A stretch of 64,000 nucleotides of DNA from Desmodesmus armatus (GCA_007449985.2 VIIQ02000574.1:372001-436000); one strand, 5' to 3'; positions 1 through 12,575 are shown, counted from the first letter of the stretch. Program-made: numbers and translations. Notes: a model not told the origin generated them from the letters alone.

Positions 1-983
1 CCTGTGTGGTTCAACATACATACACAAGCATACACAAGCAAGGCGCATACACAACACCCATGCAGCCCCCCCAAACAACTTGGCGTTGCACGCCAGCTCC
101 GCCACCACCACTGGTGGCTCAAAATGACCCAAGCTAGCCACCGTGCGGGAATTCACACATGGGAACTAGACAGAAAGAAGAAAGAAAAGAGCAGGAGTAC
201 AAGGAGGGTTGCCATAACAGGCCCAATGAGCAGCGCTGCAGCTCCCAAAACCTTGCTGCTTGGACAGCAAGCACACCACCCACAACAACAAAAACACACA
301 ACCACTGCTTCACCCACAACAGGTTTAGCCGGCCAGACAATGCCAGCAAGGCATGCAGCAGCATAGTGTTGCTGCAGGCACATACAAAGCCCCCCGACGA
401 AGCTCCTATTCACACATGGTAGGCACCCGGGGCAGCCTAGGAGCTGCAGGCTGGTGCAGCAGCGCTGGCCCCGCACACCCACTGACACTGCCAGGCTCCA
501 CACCTACATACCCCTTTTCTAGCTAGCAAGATGGACCTGGCTAGCTAGCTAGCTAGCAAGCCAACCAACTAGACTGAAATGGCTAGCCAGCCATCGTGTT
601 GGTCCCGTCATAGTCACACCGGGGAAGGGTGGTGGCTCAATGCCGTTGGTTGCCCTGGCGTTCCCCATGCAGTTGCATTGCAGCAGCAGTGCTGTGTGAC
701 ACTCTTCAACCAGTCCACCCCCCACCAAGCTGCAGTGCTGCCCGTGTGCACTCCCTGCCTGGCTGCCAGCAAGAAACACAGCAGTGGCTGTGCACCCCAC
801 CACTCCCTAACACAGACGGCAAGGTCATGCCTACATACCTCACTGGGCTGCTGCGGCAAAGGGGGCTGCAGCAGCAGCAGTGCGACAGAGGTTGCAGCAG
901 CACTGCTCAGCTATCGCTGCTGCTGCTGCTGTCGGCAGCAGGCGCTCCACCCCTTGCACCCGCATGGATGCATGTGCCTGTTC
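1..983. other. No supported gene; simple repeats
   Basis: No reading frame here has family-like content or consistent splice borders. The stretch holds a (CTAG)n tract at about 519-557 and short CAG/CTG runs near 865-945. It lies downstream of the stop of the minus-strand MYND gene and probably contains its 3' untranslated region. Confidence 0.5.
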
Positions 984-3900
984 AGCCAAAGGTGTGTTGC
1001 GGTGGTGGTGTCCTAAAGGGCACTGGCTGTATGAATCGCTCCATGTCCACGTTGATGACGGACTGCAGGTCCTGGCAGGTGTTACAGTGGCTGGAGTGCT
1101 CAGGGTGGTGCCGTTCAAGGCACTCACGAGAGCTGAGCAGAGGCACGGAGGAAGTACAGCGGCACCAGGCAGCAACACATTATATGTCAATGAACAGGTA
1201 ACAACACCAGCACCAGGCAACAGAAAGGCAGCATGATAGGGATGTTGCAAGGCATGTCCCGGCCACATGAGAGGAGGGTGTTGCCCAGTTCGCACAAACC
1301 CCTCGCTGCTAGAGGGCCCTGGGGTGTGGCAAGCACAGCGGCAAACCGTTTCCTGGTGTTGACAAATTATTGCACCCATCAGATGCCTGCTTGGCATGAC
1401 AGCCAGCTGTGTGTTGTGCTGTTGCCAAGCTGCTGACAAAATCCAACCAGCCAGCTGACAGCATGTCTCACCAGTAGTTAGCCACCTGGCACTTTGGGCA
1501 CTGCAGCAGTGATGTGTCATGGCCCTGTTGCAAGCCGCGTCTGCAGCATGAGCAGCAGCTGCGGCCCCCAAAGTACCACTGGCTCATCATCACCAGGTCA
1601 TCCATGGGCCGGTTGATGATCTTCACAAACGCAGTGTCATCAACCTTGATCACCTGGGGAAGACACAAGGGGGGGGGGGTGATACGTTGGGAGTTAGTGG
1701 GGGTCTACAGATGACGAGCGGCAGGAGATCCAGGAAGCAGTCGTTGGCCGCCTAGCTACAGCTAGTGTAGAGGCAGACACACTGCCAGCACACCCATTGC
1801 ATGGCACAAAACAGATGGCCTCACCATCTCCCCAGTCGAAACCAGTGAGGCACTGCAGCTTGGCGGGCACCATCCCCTCAACGCCCTTACCCTGTCAGCG
1901 CCCCTTGGACACTTCCCCTGGCCCCTGCCGACATTCCCACAATGCTGCAACCACTGCATGTGCAACTCCTCCTGCGCTCACTCATCCTCACCCTCGCACC
2001 TCCTTGCTCGACGGCCTGTCTCATTGCTTTCCTCCAATTCCCCATCCCTACCCTACCCTCCCCGCTTAACGTTCCTCACCCACCACAGACACTATTCTGC
2101 TCCCCTGCGCCCACCCTCACTCCCAAGCGCCACAGACACTACATCTGTCCATTGTGTAGACGCACACCCTCACCACCAGTAGCTGACATTGTAAAACTGT
2201 GTGTGACTCCACTTGCAGTCTCAGCGTCAGCGCCCCCCCCCCCCACACACACACAAGCTTGCATGTATCCAAGTACTCCCTCTGTCGACACACACACGCA
2301 CCTGCGTCATGAGGTCGCTGAAGTACGCTTTGCTGGCGTAGCGCACGAAGCAGGTGCTGCCGCGCTTGAGGAGTTCCGCCTCAGGGAAGTCATCAGGGTT
2401 GAACAGCAGGCTGTTGCAGTGGCCAGTGATGTCACGCACCTCCGTGCGGTGGTAGAAGTCAGCCATCTGTACAAGCACAGCACGACAGCAGGGAGGGCCG
2501 AAGCAGCAAGGAAATGCAGTTGTGAACAGCAACCCTGGGAGCGACTGTTGCGCATAGGCGGCTTCAGCGGGGATACCGCTGATGCATGGGGCGCAAGGAA
2601 GCGCACACGGACCTATCAGGGGCAAGAAATGCTGCTGGGTGGTCATCGTCCGCCGTCAACGCAATGGCTGACCAGCATGCCAGCCGCAACGGTTGTCACC
2701 CCCCTGCCCAACAGCTACAGCCGCACAGTCGCAAGTGGCCCCCAATCAGGCCCAACACTGCTGCCACTGCTGCTCGTGATGTCGCCTGGTGCAAGCTGCA
2801 TTTCCAGGCCTGAAGACTCATTGAAAGCAGTAGCACTGGCAGTCAGTGGCGAGTTGGCTCCACTCACATGACTCAATGCATCATCAATGATGTCAGCAAA
2901 GTAACACCTACGCAGAACAGCAACAGCACCAGATGTTAGCGCGGGCCTGCAGGCTACTACATCCTGCCCAGGTGGAAGCAGCAGACAAGTGGCGGTGTGT
3001 GCCAGCCATGAGAACCTCTACTGGTGCTGGCATCCCCTGGACCTGGCCAACATCAACACCACCATTGCGGGTACAGCAGGTTTGTATACAAACCTAGTGC
3101 CACTGCTGTGATAATGGCTCCAGCCTGCTTGCAGGCAGCCATGGTATGTGGTGTGCAGCCACCACAAGCAATGTATGCAGCAAGCACAGCTGCTAGTAAT
3201 GCTCCTGGCTCTGCTTTCTGGGCCCTGCTGCAAGCTCTTGTGGTTGTGCTGTAGGGAAGTTGCTGCCCTGCCAGGCTGTACCCCTGCTGTCAGTCGGTCA
3301 GCAGCAGCCACGTTGCTGGGGGTCTCACCAATGCTTGATGGGCAGCATTGTGCCACCCCCCACATCTGCATAGTAGTTGGGGTCAACATACTCGTCCATC
3401 AGCGGCAGCTCATCAAACGTAGGGAAGTACTGCAGGCGCCACACACAAACACCGCCTGTCAGGCTTGCCTTGAGGTGCCAAGCGCAGCGTGCTGGGTTGG
3501 TAGGTTTGGTGCCTCCGCAAACTCGGATGGTTTGCTGCGACTGTCCTCTGCCTATAAGATACCTGCCGGTTGGTGAGGGTGTTGGCCTCCATTTGGTTGC
3601 CGTGTCGCTGCTGGCACCCAGCTGCTGGGCAGGCCTGGTAAGTGATGAGATCCACCAAGGCGATCTCAATGAACGTGTGTCAGCTGCTGTGGGCACGATC
3701 AAGCACCGGTATGAGGCACTCTGACCTCACACCACGACAGCAGCACAGCCAAGGTACCCCAAGGGGTAAAGGGCAGCAGGGGGAACGTGCAAAGCGTTCG
3801 ACACTGAAGAGATTGAAAGCAGGTAATACTTGGGCACAGTGGCCTCAGAAAGGACAGCGCATTGGATTTTCAACTTTGGCGAGGGCTTACGGACTGACTC

Positions 3901-4014
3901 AGTGGCGCCACGATCACTCCACAGGAATCGCATCAGCGTTTGGTTTTGGTATTTTGATTGCAGGGGGGTGTTGCCCACGCTTGCTCCCTGATCTGGCTCT
4001 TCACTGTCTGTCAA
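984..4014 (-). CDS. MYND-type zinc-finger protein, 7 exons
   Basis: Exons on the minus strand, all joining in phase: 4014-3830, 3725-3563, 3429-3329, 2907-2868, 2466-2302, 1653-1472, 1132-984, giving about 328 residues. The C-terminus is a MYND finger split by the last intron: CCSCC, then CPKC, then Y|CSRECLERHHPEHSSHC, which fits the family pattern CxxC...CxxC...YCSxxC...HxxxC. Upstream is the sequence KHWCYFADIIDD, similar to the HWC..GEI segment often found beside MYND fingers in algal and fungal proteins. MYND fingers usually mediate protein-protein contacts; the partner is unknown. One problem: an in-frame TGA at 3682-3680 in exon 2 (after AHSS, before HTFIEIALVD). The start ATG at 4014 gives an acidic N-terminus (MTDSEEPDQG). 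The gene diverges from the next one, whose ATG lies about 310 bp away. Confidence 0.7.
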
Positions 4015-4325
4015 CTCAGGGCCTCGTACACTTCTTGCATCAAAGCAACGTTTTCGTTTACGTATCGCAAGGCTGTGACAACCAGGCTAGCTGTTGAGTG
4101 AACGACTCGGTGCATCAGTAGCTCGGTGCATCAGCAGCAGAAAGCTGGGGACGCTCGACAGTGCAGTGTTCGGGCCCTCACTACCCTCCTTGTGCAGACG
4201 TTCTTAGCTTCTGCGTTAGGAGGAAGTTTTCAGCGCTAGCGCTCAGGCCTGTTGGCGCCAGTGGGTAACGTGGGTAAAAGCAGCAGCAGAGTAGAGCAGC
4301 AGGCCCTGCCCGACAACAGCAAGCC
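4015..4325. promoter_or_regulatory. Short bidirectional intergenic region
   Basis: Only 311 bp separate the start codons of the divergent MYND gene (4014, minus) and HA-domain gene (4326, plus), so both promoters and 5' leaders must fit here. No TATA box or other element could be named with confidence. Confidence 0.4.
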
Positions 4326-5670
4326 ATGGCCAACTTCTTTGAGCTGCTGGGCTTCGACAGCAATGACATGGCGGATGCTATGCCGGAGAAGATCGTCCAG
4401 GTGCGTCATGAGAAGGTCATCTCTCCATGGTCTGCTGCTGCTGTTGGTTGGTACAGTATGTGCAGCGTCCCCCCACCCCTCACTTGTGGGTTTGCTGGAA
4501 CTAAAGTGTTTCATGGGATTTCATGAATACGTACACCACCTTGCAAGACTTGCGGATTCATCAGCGGCATATGTGCTGGAGTTGGCGCCCAAACCGCCAT
4601 ATTCTGTTGCACCTGTTGTCCGCACAGGCCTTTCATGACAAGGGCAAGGACGGCGTGCGTGTGCTGATGTACGAGGAGATGGCCAAGCGCCTGCAGTGCC
4701 CGCTGCACATACACATCGGCAACGAGGACGGCTCCACCAGCAATCATCCAGACGTGTATGAGCAGAGATGGCAGGCGAGCCCATCAGACTCATCAGGGAG
4801 CCAACTGACCTATACCGCAAGTGAGTTCCACGCAGACACAGCAGCAGCAGCAGCAGCAGCGGTGAGGTCAACGTGGTTTGTTTGCTGTGGCGGTGCTTGG
4901 GTGTTGCATGAGGCTCGAGCATGGTGGGGGCAACAGGGCTGTTACATTCAGCAGCAGCATCAGTGTCGTAAGCCAGCTAGCAGGAGCCTCAGCATCCACA
5001 GCAGCTGCAGAGCCTTCTTGACGACAGTGCTAGTTTACAACAAACTGTTTGGCCGATGTCAAGACAGCCTAGCCCAGATGGTGCACACTGCTATGAGAAC
5101 TGGATGCATCACTGCTATGAGAAAGCCCAGATCGTGCACATGGAGCGTACACATGGTCTCTGTGACATACACAGGACACATCACGCGAGGTGCCAGCCGT
5201 ACTGACTCGTGCATGTGTGCTCGGATCTTGCCGTGTCTGTCTGCCGTTCCTCAGGTATGGCGAGAGCGGTGGTGGCTCATCGCCCAACCGCGACTCCCCA
5301 GAGAACCAACCAGCAAAGCGGCGTGGTGGTGGCGGCGGCGGTGGCGGCAAGAACACCGGGCCCGACGCGTGGGAGAAGCGCTTTGCAGACTTGGCAGACT
5401 TTGTGGCCAAGAACGGCTTCCGGCCGCGCCGCACAGCCCCCACAGACGCCGAGCGCCACCTGCACTACTGGATGGGCCAGCAGCAGCGCAAGCTGGGCCA
5501 CAACGAGCTGCCACGGACCAGGCAGACAAGCTGGAGGCGCTGCTGCAGGCCACAAAGGGCAAGAAGGCAGACAGTGCACGCAAGGTGGCGGCGGCGGTGG
5601 CAGCAGGAGCCGCGGCGCCTCACAAGGCGATGGCGACGGCGACGATTACGGTGATGATGGGGACGACTGA
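4326..5670 (+). CDS. Protein with C-terminal helicase-associated (HA) domain
   Basis: Exons: 4326-4400 (MANFFELLGF..., ends CAG|GTGCGT), 4628 to about 4819 (ends CGCAA|GTGAGT), about 5255-5670. The last exon has a Gly-rich stretch, then WEKRFADLADFVAKNG...LHYWMGQQQRKLGHNEL...DQADKLEALL, which matches the helicase-associated (HA) repeat (W..R..EL..F...NG...L..W...QR....L...R...L). It ends in an acidic DGDGDDYGDDGDD tail. No helicase motor is present. Three one-base contractions must be assumed to hold the frame: near 4765 (CAGAGATGG), near 5512 (GAGCTGCCACGG) and at 5584-5585 (AAGGTGG). The N-terminal part (LMYEEMAKRLQCPLHIHIG) is not recognised. Confidence 0.55.
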
Positions 5671-6534
5671 GCAGCAGCAGTGGGGTAGTGCGCTGCTGGA
5701 TGATGGGGGCGTGACAGCATGGCGCTGTTGCTGATGCTTACCGTGCCAGCGTGCCACTGTTGTACTTTGTGTGGGGTGTGCTTTTCAGGCTGTTGGCTGT
5801 ATGGTGCGTTGCAAGCCTGCAGTGTCCCTCATGGGTGGAGGAGGGTGGTCAGTGCCAGCTGCTGTTGGGGAAACTCTTTGTGGTTTGTGATGTGGATGTA
5901 GCTTGTATAATAGATGCAGCAGATGGGCGTGTTGTGTGTGCACCATCAGTGGCACTGTGTCCCCCTGTCTGTCTCGTTACATTAATAGTAACATGTTTAC
6001 AATGGCATGTGGTGGGCAAGTGTGGTGCGTGGTTGATCTTTCCTTGGTAGCTAGCATTTGATCTGTGCACAAACTGTGCACAAAACCAGCCAACAAAATC
6101 GGCCAGCAACGTCAGGAGGCGAGAAACACTTGAATAAATCGTTCAATTTGCTGAAGTTTCCAGAACGTGAGAAAATCTCAACCTTCCTGTCGCAAGATTG
6201 GACAGGTTGGTCCGGGGTTGCTGCAGAAACCTGGTGCAGAGCAGACGGGACAAGATACTGCAGGAAAACTAACAATTGTAAGTTGAAGTCAATCTTACGA
6301 GCCGACGGTCCGACGCGCTTCAGAATGTTTGTCTTCACATGCAGCAGCACATCCAACCTTCTCCTGTCCCTGTGCTGACTTGTGCATGAATGCATATGTA
6401 CACCATTGTCAGTCTTGGTGCGGTCCGACTTGTACTTTCTCTAGCTTCTGAATACCAGACGTGCTGTATCCACTCTCCAGACTGTCTTCATCCAGCCAAC
6501 TAGCAGCAGGTCAATCCTGTGGTGTGTGGGGTGA
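5671..6534. other. Intergenic, no supported gene
   Basis: Between the HA-domain gene and the WD40 gene. Open stretches at 6058-6378 (plus) and 6051-6395 (minus) overlap each other and resemble nothing recognisable. Base composition around 6050-6330 is somewhat richer in A+T than in the flanking genes. The WD40 promoter presumably lies at the right end. Confidence 0.4.
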
Positions 6535-9500
6535 ATGGCAGGGCAGGCTCATGTATCTGTAACCATGGCAGAAGCAGAAGACGCTGTAGATTCACCTTTG
6601 GGAAGCTCCAGCACGACAAGTGGCAGAAGCATCCCAGTGCTGTCTGACGACGATGACGATGCAGCCTCTGATGACTCGCTTGATGACCTGCCGGTTGAGG
6701 AGTTCCCTGCTGATGAGCAGGAGACAGCAGACACCACGGCAAACCAGCATTACGAGGAGGGCAAGACCAGCAGGGCATACCATGGGAGCGCTTGCAGGTG
6801 TGCAGCATGCGGCAGCGTGCGCCGCCCCTACCTAGGCACTGAGTGACCATTCTGTAGGCCTACTTTGTCACACGCGCAGATGGTGCCAGAAGGGAAAAAT
6901 TCACGCCCAGTGCAGTCCCTATCATGCCACTCACAGCCAGAGCAGTGCCAAGCACCTTGGATATCCTACACCACCTCATCCCCTTGGTGCCACAGGTCTC
7001 GCGTGCGGAGTACCGCCAGCAGCGCGTCCAACGCTACCACAACTACATGAACATGATCCCAGAGGGAGACTGCCCCGCAGTGCGTGCTGAGCTCACAGCC
7101 GGCTGGCAACAGCCTGCTGTCCTGCCAGACATCCAGTGGCCCTACGCTTTCCTGCGCAACTGGCGGTCAGTCGCCAGCAGCATCGTGCACTTCCAGCTGC
7201 GCAACCTGCTGTGGGCCTGCAGCGCCCATGATGTTGCGGTGGTGTATGACAACAGGGTGCAGCACTGGAGCAGCGTCACACGGGCTGTGAGCGATGTGCT
7301 GGACCTGCGGGGCTGGCCCAAGGGCCCTCGGCTGCCAGGGCTCAGTAGAGTGCAGGTGGGTGGGTGCACAGCAGATTCAGAGCAGGTGCACAGCAGATTC
7401 AGAGCAGTGCACAGCAGGGGAGCAGGTGTACCACTGGGAGGGGGGGGCACTACAGGCATGCAGAATGGCTGCGTGCTTGATAGCAGCTGGTGTGTGCTTG
7501 GGGCGGCATGCATGCATGGGAGCCAGCGTCATCAGGGGTCTGGCTGGTTGTGCTGCACAGCCACGCTCAGATACATGCTGCAATCGGCAGGCAGCAGCCG
7601 GTGTCGCAGCATGAGATGTGGTTTGTTGAGTGGATGCTACCGCCACCCCTGCTTGGCCAGCCCAGATGTGAAGTCGGCTGCTCTGCAGTTGATGACATGG
7701 GGCTTCCACTGTCAGCTACATCGCCCGTACCGTCAATGTGAACACATAGTATGATTGAAAATTTTCAAGGCGGCAGGCTTCGCCGTACATTTCGTGTCTT
7801 GCACCCAAGGCAGATACATGTCAAGGGGTGCAGGCCTGGCAGCAGCATGGGGTGTGACCTGATTGTGCCTGTTGTCCTGTTGCACAGGTGAGCACCCTGT
7901 GTATCAATGACGGCCTGGTGGCAGCTGGCGGCTTCAGTGGGGAGCTGGTGCTGGCCAGCATGAACCACACAGAGCAGGGCCCAGCATGGGATCACCAGGA
8001 GAGTGCCACTGCCACCCCACAGCCACCCACAGCCTACTACCAGCAGCAGTCGGACAGCATGGAGTGTATGATGGACGCTGACGGCGATGGGCAGGCAGTG
8101 GGCGCTGATGGGCAGGAGCAGCAGGCGCTGCTGATACAGCAGCAGGTGATGCAGGCCGCCAACCAGCTGTACCCTGGGGCACGGCTCAGCGATTGGCAGC
8201 CGCACCAGCAGCAGTGGACATGCCTGGGGTGGCCGCAGCAGGAGCAGCAGCAGCAGTATGGTCAGCAACGACAGCAGCGATCCTCTGCCGGTTCTCAACC
8301 GCAGCAGCAGTGGCAGCAGCAGCCGCCAGCAGGACCTGCACAGTGGTCTCCACAGCCGCGTGCGGTATCACAGCAGCAGCAGCAGCAGCAGCAGCAGGGC
8401 CGCCAGCAGCAGCGGTTGTTAGGGCACAAGCAGCAGCTGGGCAGCCCCGTGCGCTCGGTGCAGCAGCAGGGTGGCAGCAGCAGCAGCAGCAGCGGCAGGA
8501 CCAGCAGGATGAGGTGCTGATGGGGCGGCGGGGCCAGCGGCGGCCCGGGTGCTGCACTGCCGACGCGTGACGCAGAGTGAGAATGGCATCACGAACGCAT
8601 CGAGATCTTTGACTCATGTGAGTTCATGAAGTGACTCAGGAGTGTTGAACTGCAGGCATGGACCACCTAGCTGTGTGAATCGCTTCCATGGATGCAAGCA
8701 TTGGGCATGTATGGATGTGCTCTGCTGCCCGATCAGAGACCACATGCCACACTACCATGCCCCAACAGCACAGGCCCAAAAGTCATGCGGAGTTCCATGT
8801 GATGGTCTGCTTATGTGTTGCTCTGACGCTGCTTCATCCACTGACTGTCAGCTGGTGTGTGCTGTCTGTCCTGTCCTGTCTTACCCTACTCTCCTGGTTG
8901 CATGTCATCAGGCAACTTTGGCCACTGCGTGATGACCTCCAACAACGACTGCTGCGTGCGGCTGTTTGACGTGGAGAGCTGTAGGCCGCGTCAGCGCCTG
9001 CCCTTCTCCTTTGCCGTCAACTACGCCACGCTGCGGCCTGCTGGGGCGGCACCTGGTGGTGGGGCTGTTGCTGCTGTGGTGGGGGACGACCCCCTCACAT
9101 GGCTGGTGGACCTGCGCTGTGGAGTGCAGGTGGGTACTGCACAGCTTGAGGCAGATACATCGCTGAAAGCACATGGCAAGACCCACACTACGTGTTGTTG
9201 CTGAATCAAGTTGAACATACAGTGAACAGAAGCACGGATTGATGTGAAATGATGCGTTAGGAGGGTATGGCCAGTGCAGTGAGTATGTGCTGAGGCAACA
9301 GTGCGACCTGGGTGGGAGCAGTGCTGTGGAGAGTGCGTTATGTTGATGGGAAGCAGCTGACGATGCTGGGCAAACTTGCTGAATCCCCTCATGTTTGGTT
9401 CTTTGAGGAATGCCGTGTTGGCATCAAACTTCACCTCCCACGTCCTCGTCCTCTTGTTTGCTTTCACATGATGTCCTGCAGTTGATGCAGCTGGGTGGTC

Positions 9501-9864
9501 ACCGTGACTACTCCTTTGCAGCCGCATGGCACCCCGCCGGCCACCTCCTGGCCACAGGCTCGCAGGACAGCACCACCCGTGTGTGGGACCTTCGCTCACC
9601 CAGTGAGCCCCTGGCAGTACTGGGAGGCAGCATGGGCGCCATCCGCTCCCTGCGCTTTAGCCCTGACGGGGCATACCTGGCGGCTGCAGAGCCTGCGGAT
9701 TTTGTGCATGTGTATGATGTGGGCTCTGGGTTTGGCGCGGCGCAAGAGATTGATTTGTTTGGGAGGTGGCGGGGATTTCGTTCAGTCCTGATAGCCAATC
9801 CTTTTTTGTCGCCATCAGTGACACCCTGTACAACAGCCTGGTGCAGTACAAACAGGCGGTGTAA
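6535..9864 (+). CDS. Conserved WD40-repeat protein (C2A9.03 / plant At1g36070-like)
   Basis: Exons: 6535-6797, 6996-7355, 7888-8617, 8912-9129, 9482-9864. Landmarks follow the uncharacterised eukaryotic WD40 family named after fission yeast C2A9.03: GIPWERLQ|VSRAEYR, IVHFQLRNLLWA, VSTLCINDGLVAAGGFSGEL, MTSNNDCCVRLFD, AWHPAGHLLATGSQDSTTRVWD, GAIRSLRFSPDG and AEPADFVHVYD. An unusual Gln-rich insertion (about 8205-8510) sits between two blades. Single-base contractions are needed near 6765 (AAGACC for AAGGACC), near 8599 (ACGCATCGAG) and in the G run 9761-9763; the Q-rich tract also changes frame once or twice. With these restored, the protein ends SFSPDS...SLVQYKQAV and stops at TAA 9862-9864, overlapped by a TGTAA string. 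Function is unknown in the family; blades suggest a scaffold. Confidence 0.85.
8200..8515 (+). repeat. CAG-rich tract encoding Gln-rich insertion in WD40 protein
   Basis: Repeated CAG triplets, with a pure (CAG)n run near 8369-8396, lie inside exon 3 of the WD40 gene. The tract has long open readings in more than one frame, so the true frame through it cannot be fixed from this sequence. Length variation between strains is likely. Confidence 0.8.
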
Positions 9865-12575
9865 TCCTCATGAGGATTACAACAGCCATGTGTGCAGTGC
9901 AGGACAGCGGTACATCATGCAAAAGAAGGCGTGTGTGGGCAGCGCCAGGATTCTGTGCCAGCTTGTGCGACGCCAAGATTGCGGTGCAGCAGCTCAGAGA
10001 GAGTTTGCACGGTCAGGCTGTGCAGCACTGGGAGGGAGTGAGGGAGGAAGGAGGCAGTGAGGGATGCTTGTGGGGAGGCCCTGTGGATGTGGCGTGTGGC
10101 TTTGCGGAGGGCGGGTCGTGGATGTTACACACTGTTGTACAACATGTTGTGTTGGACAGTTCTGTGCGATGCTGCTGCTGCACACCCCATGGTTGTCAGC
10201 TTGGGTTGCGGGTTGTCCTGGGGCTGGTTGTTGCACAGCAATTGTGTTGATGCGTTGATGCTTCCTGGTTACTGTCCATCAGTTGCTCCATTCAGCAGAT
10301 GCACCAGCAAGCACTGCCTACATGTTTTCTGCCGTTTGCGGAGTGCCACTCCCTGCCGCGCTGCTGGCTGGTAGAGCAGCAGACACTGCTGCCAGTTTGA
10401 ATTGTGCCGTTTTTGGGGCCGAAAGCGCTGAATGGTGGTGTCTATTGGGGCCCAGCGGGGCCCATGTGGCGCTGATTGCTGGTGTTGGGCAAGCACGGCG
10501 TGTGGGCAGCAGGGCTGGCTTGTATATGGGTGGAAAGGTTGGTCCAGCGGTGGCGCCTGACATTGTGCCAGTGTCACGCACTTGTGACAGCGAACTAACT
10601 GCTGGTGTGGCATTATGAGGACTGATGGGGTTGAGTGCAGACTGACAGAGGGGTGAGGAGCTGTGGTTGAGGTGGTGTTGTGTGGTGGGTGTGGCTGTAT
10701 GCACAAAAGGGCGGCACTCCTGATCAGTCCATGTCAGCTGCTTGTTGTGCTTGGTCCTCTTTTGTTTGAACAGAGAGCTGCTCTCCTTGAGGACAACTTG
10801 GGCAGCAGGGCTGATTTATGTCTGCATGGCACAGGACAGCATCACATGTTGGTCTATACACTACTTGGGGTGTTGATACCACACCATGATTGGCATGACC
10901 CCTGTGTTCTATCAAACTGGCTGTGATGCCCAACCCACCAGCCAAGAGCATCAGGGGTCCGACTTGGATCATGCTGTTGAAACTGTCTATCGGTGCAGGT
11001 TCCTTCAGCTGTCAGGTGTCGCGGTGCAGGTGGAGTAGTGACAAGGCCCTAAGCAGGGTGCAGCTACGGGGGTTTGGGGGGGGGGGGTGAATGGCCCAGT
11101 CACCTGCTGGCAAGTGTGTTTGCACAAGTCTTCGTGCTCTGCCCGAATAGGGTAACCATACATCAGTGGCAGGTGGATACCTGGCTGCATAGATGTTCGA
11201 CGCTCATCATGACACATGCTGACCCGACACTGGTGCAGGTCACTGCGTGTAACACAAAGGTTTGCACAGCACATTCATGAACATCTATCAACATGCCACG
11301 GAATGTGTACCTTTGCTTGGTCGAAGTGGAGTGCTGGGCCACAAGATGTATGTGTTTGCTCAGCTGTCATCTGATGCAAACAAGCTATGTGCATCACGGC
11401 GGTGAGGAACGAAACACATGTATGGTGATAAACTGGAGTATCCGCTGAAATTGTCACCCTTCAGCCTTCTGGTGGCCGGCTACCACCCAATCCAGAGTGG
11501 CTATGCTCCCAAGCCACCCAGAAAATCCAATAGCTCCTGACAAAGCACTGAATCGTGCCCAACCCTTGACGGTGCACTGAAGGTGGCCAAAGCTGTTGTT
11601 ACATAATCCCGCCACACACACGCACATCGCACACAGCCACACACACACGCAAGCACTTGCAGTCCCTGTGTCAAGACACACGCACGCATACACAGGCACC
11701 ACACACTGAAACACAAGGTCAAATGCAAACTCCCTTGGCCTGCAGCGCGCCAAAACAAAGGAGCAAGTCTACAGGCCAGCAGAGTCCACACAAACACACT
11801 AGAAAAGGTTCAGCGGCGCACTTTCTGCTGCTGCAAGGTTCAGATCACAGCACAGCACGCAGGCCACTGCTACTCATCGGTCAACATACACCACATTGCA
11901 TAAGTGCCTCCTGATCTCCAACCAGCATTACCAGCATTGGAAGTGCTGGATGACAAGATTACTGCAAACCCTCTGAAGCTCCATCTTTAGGGGTGCTCCC
12001 ATTCAATCCACAAAATCCACAATCCTCGGTCACATACACTGCATGCACACAAGTCACTAAAGGTACAAAGGACTGGAACAAAACCCTTGAAACAGAGAAA
12101 AGTGAAACACAAGGCAGCCGGTCAATCCCCTCAAAACATAAAAACAGGCCATTGGACCACTTCTGCAGTGATCCCCTCAACCTGTGTGTTTGTGTGGTCT
12201 GCACGCAAAGCATTCAGCACACTACCATGCCTTGCGTGCAGACCACACGACCTGAGCTGCTGTTGCGCAGGGGTTACAGGTATGCCTGCAACCAAACCCT
12301 GTGCGCTGCCAGCCACTGCAAGCAAGCATGGTCACTGGGGCAAAAACCAGTCACTGGTCTACATCACATCAGCTCAATCCTGCAAGCACGCTTCCAGCAA
12401 TCCCCTAAGCAATCTGCACGTATGTCAAAATGCACCCAGCTGGTGCAGCACTGCTGCTGCTCAAAATACCCAGTACCACCAAACACACCACCAGCACCCT
12501 CCATCACACACGCACCGGCATGTGTGCACACACGGCAGCTGCTGACAGCACTCACTCCCTCACTCACCCTCACAG
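9865..12575. other. Long intergenic region with no supported gene
   Basis: About 2.7 kb between convergent genes (WD40, plus; patatin-like, minus). Open stretches exist in several frames (for example 10283-10618 plus, 10269-10706 minus) but overlap, lack splice logic and resemble no family. Contents that can be named: a G run at about 11080-11090, CA/AC-rich stretches at 11612-11700, and a perfect 17-bp inverted repeat at 12192-12248. Confidence 0.5.
12192..12248. repeat. Perfect 17-bp inverted repeat
   Basis: GTGTGGTCTGCACGCAA at 12192-12208 is exactly complementary to TTGCGTGCAGACCACAC at 12232-12248, with a 23-nt spacer. It lies about 330 bp beyond the stop of the patatin-like gene, so it might shape that transcript's 3' end; this is inference. 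Confidence 0.8.

Noticed and set aside
984..1132. Separate gene with a pheophorbide-oxygenase-like CxxC tail
   Set aside because: The exon joins the preceding exon at 1472 in exact phase and completes a MYND finger (Y|CSREC...HC), so it belongs to that gene.
8186..8617. Minus-strand Ala/Cys-rich frame across the WD40 Gln-rich exon
   Set aside because: Antisense of CAG repeats; no family content.
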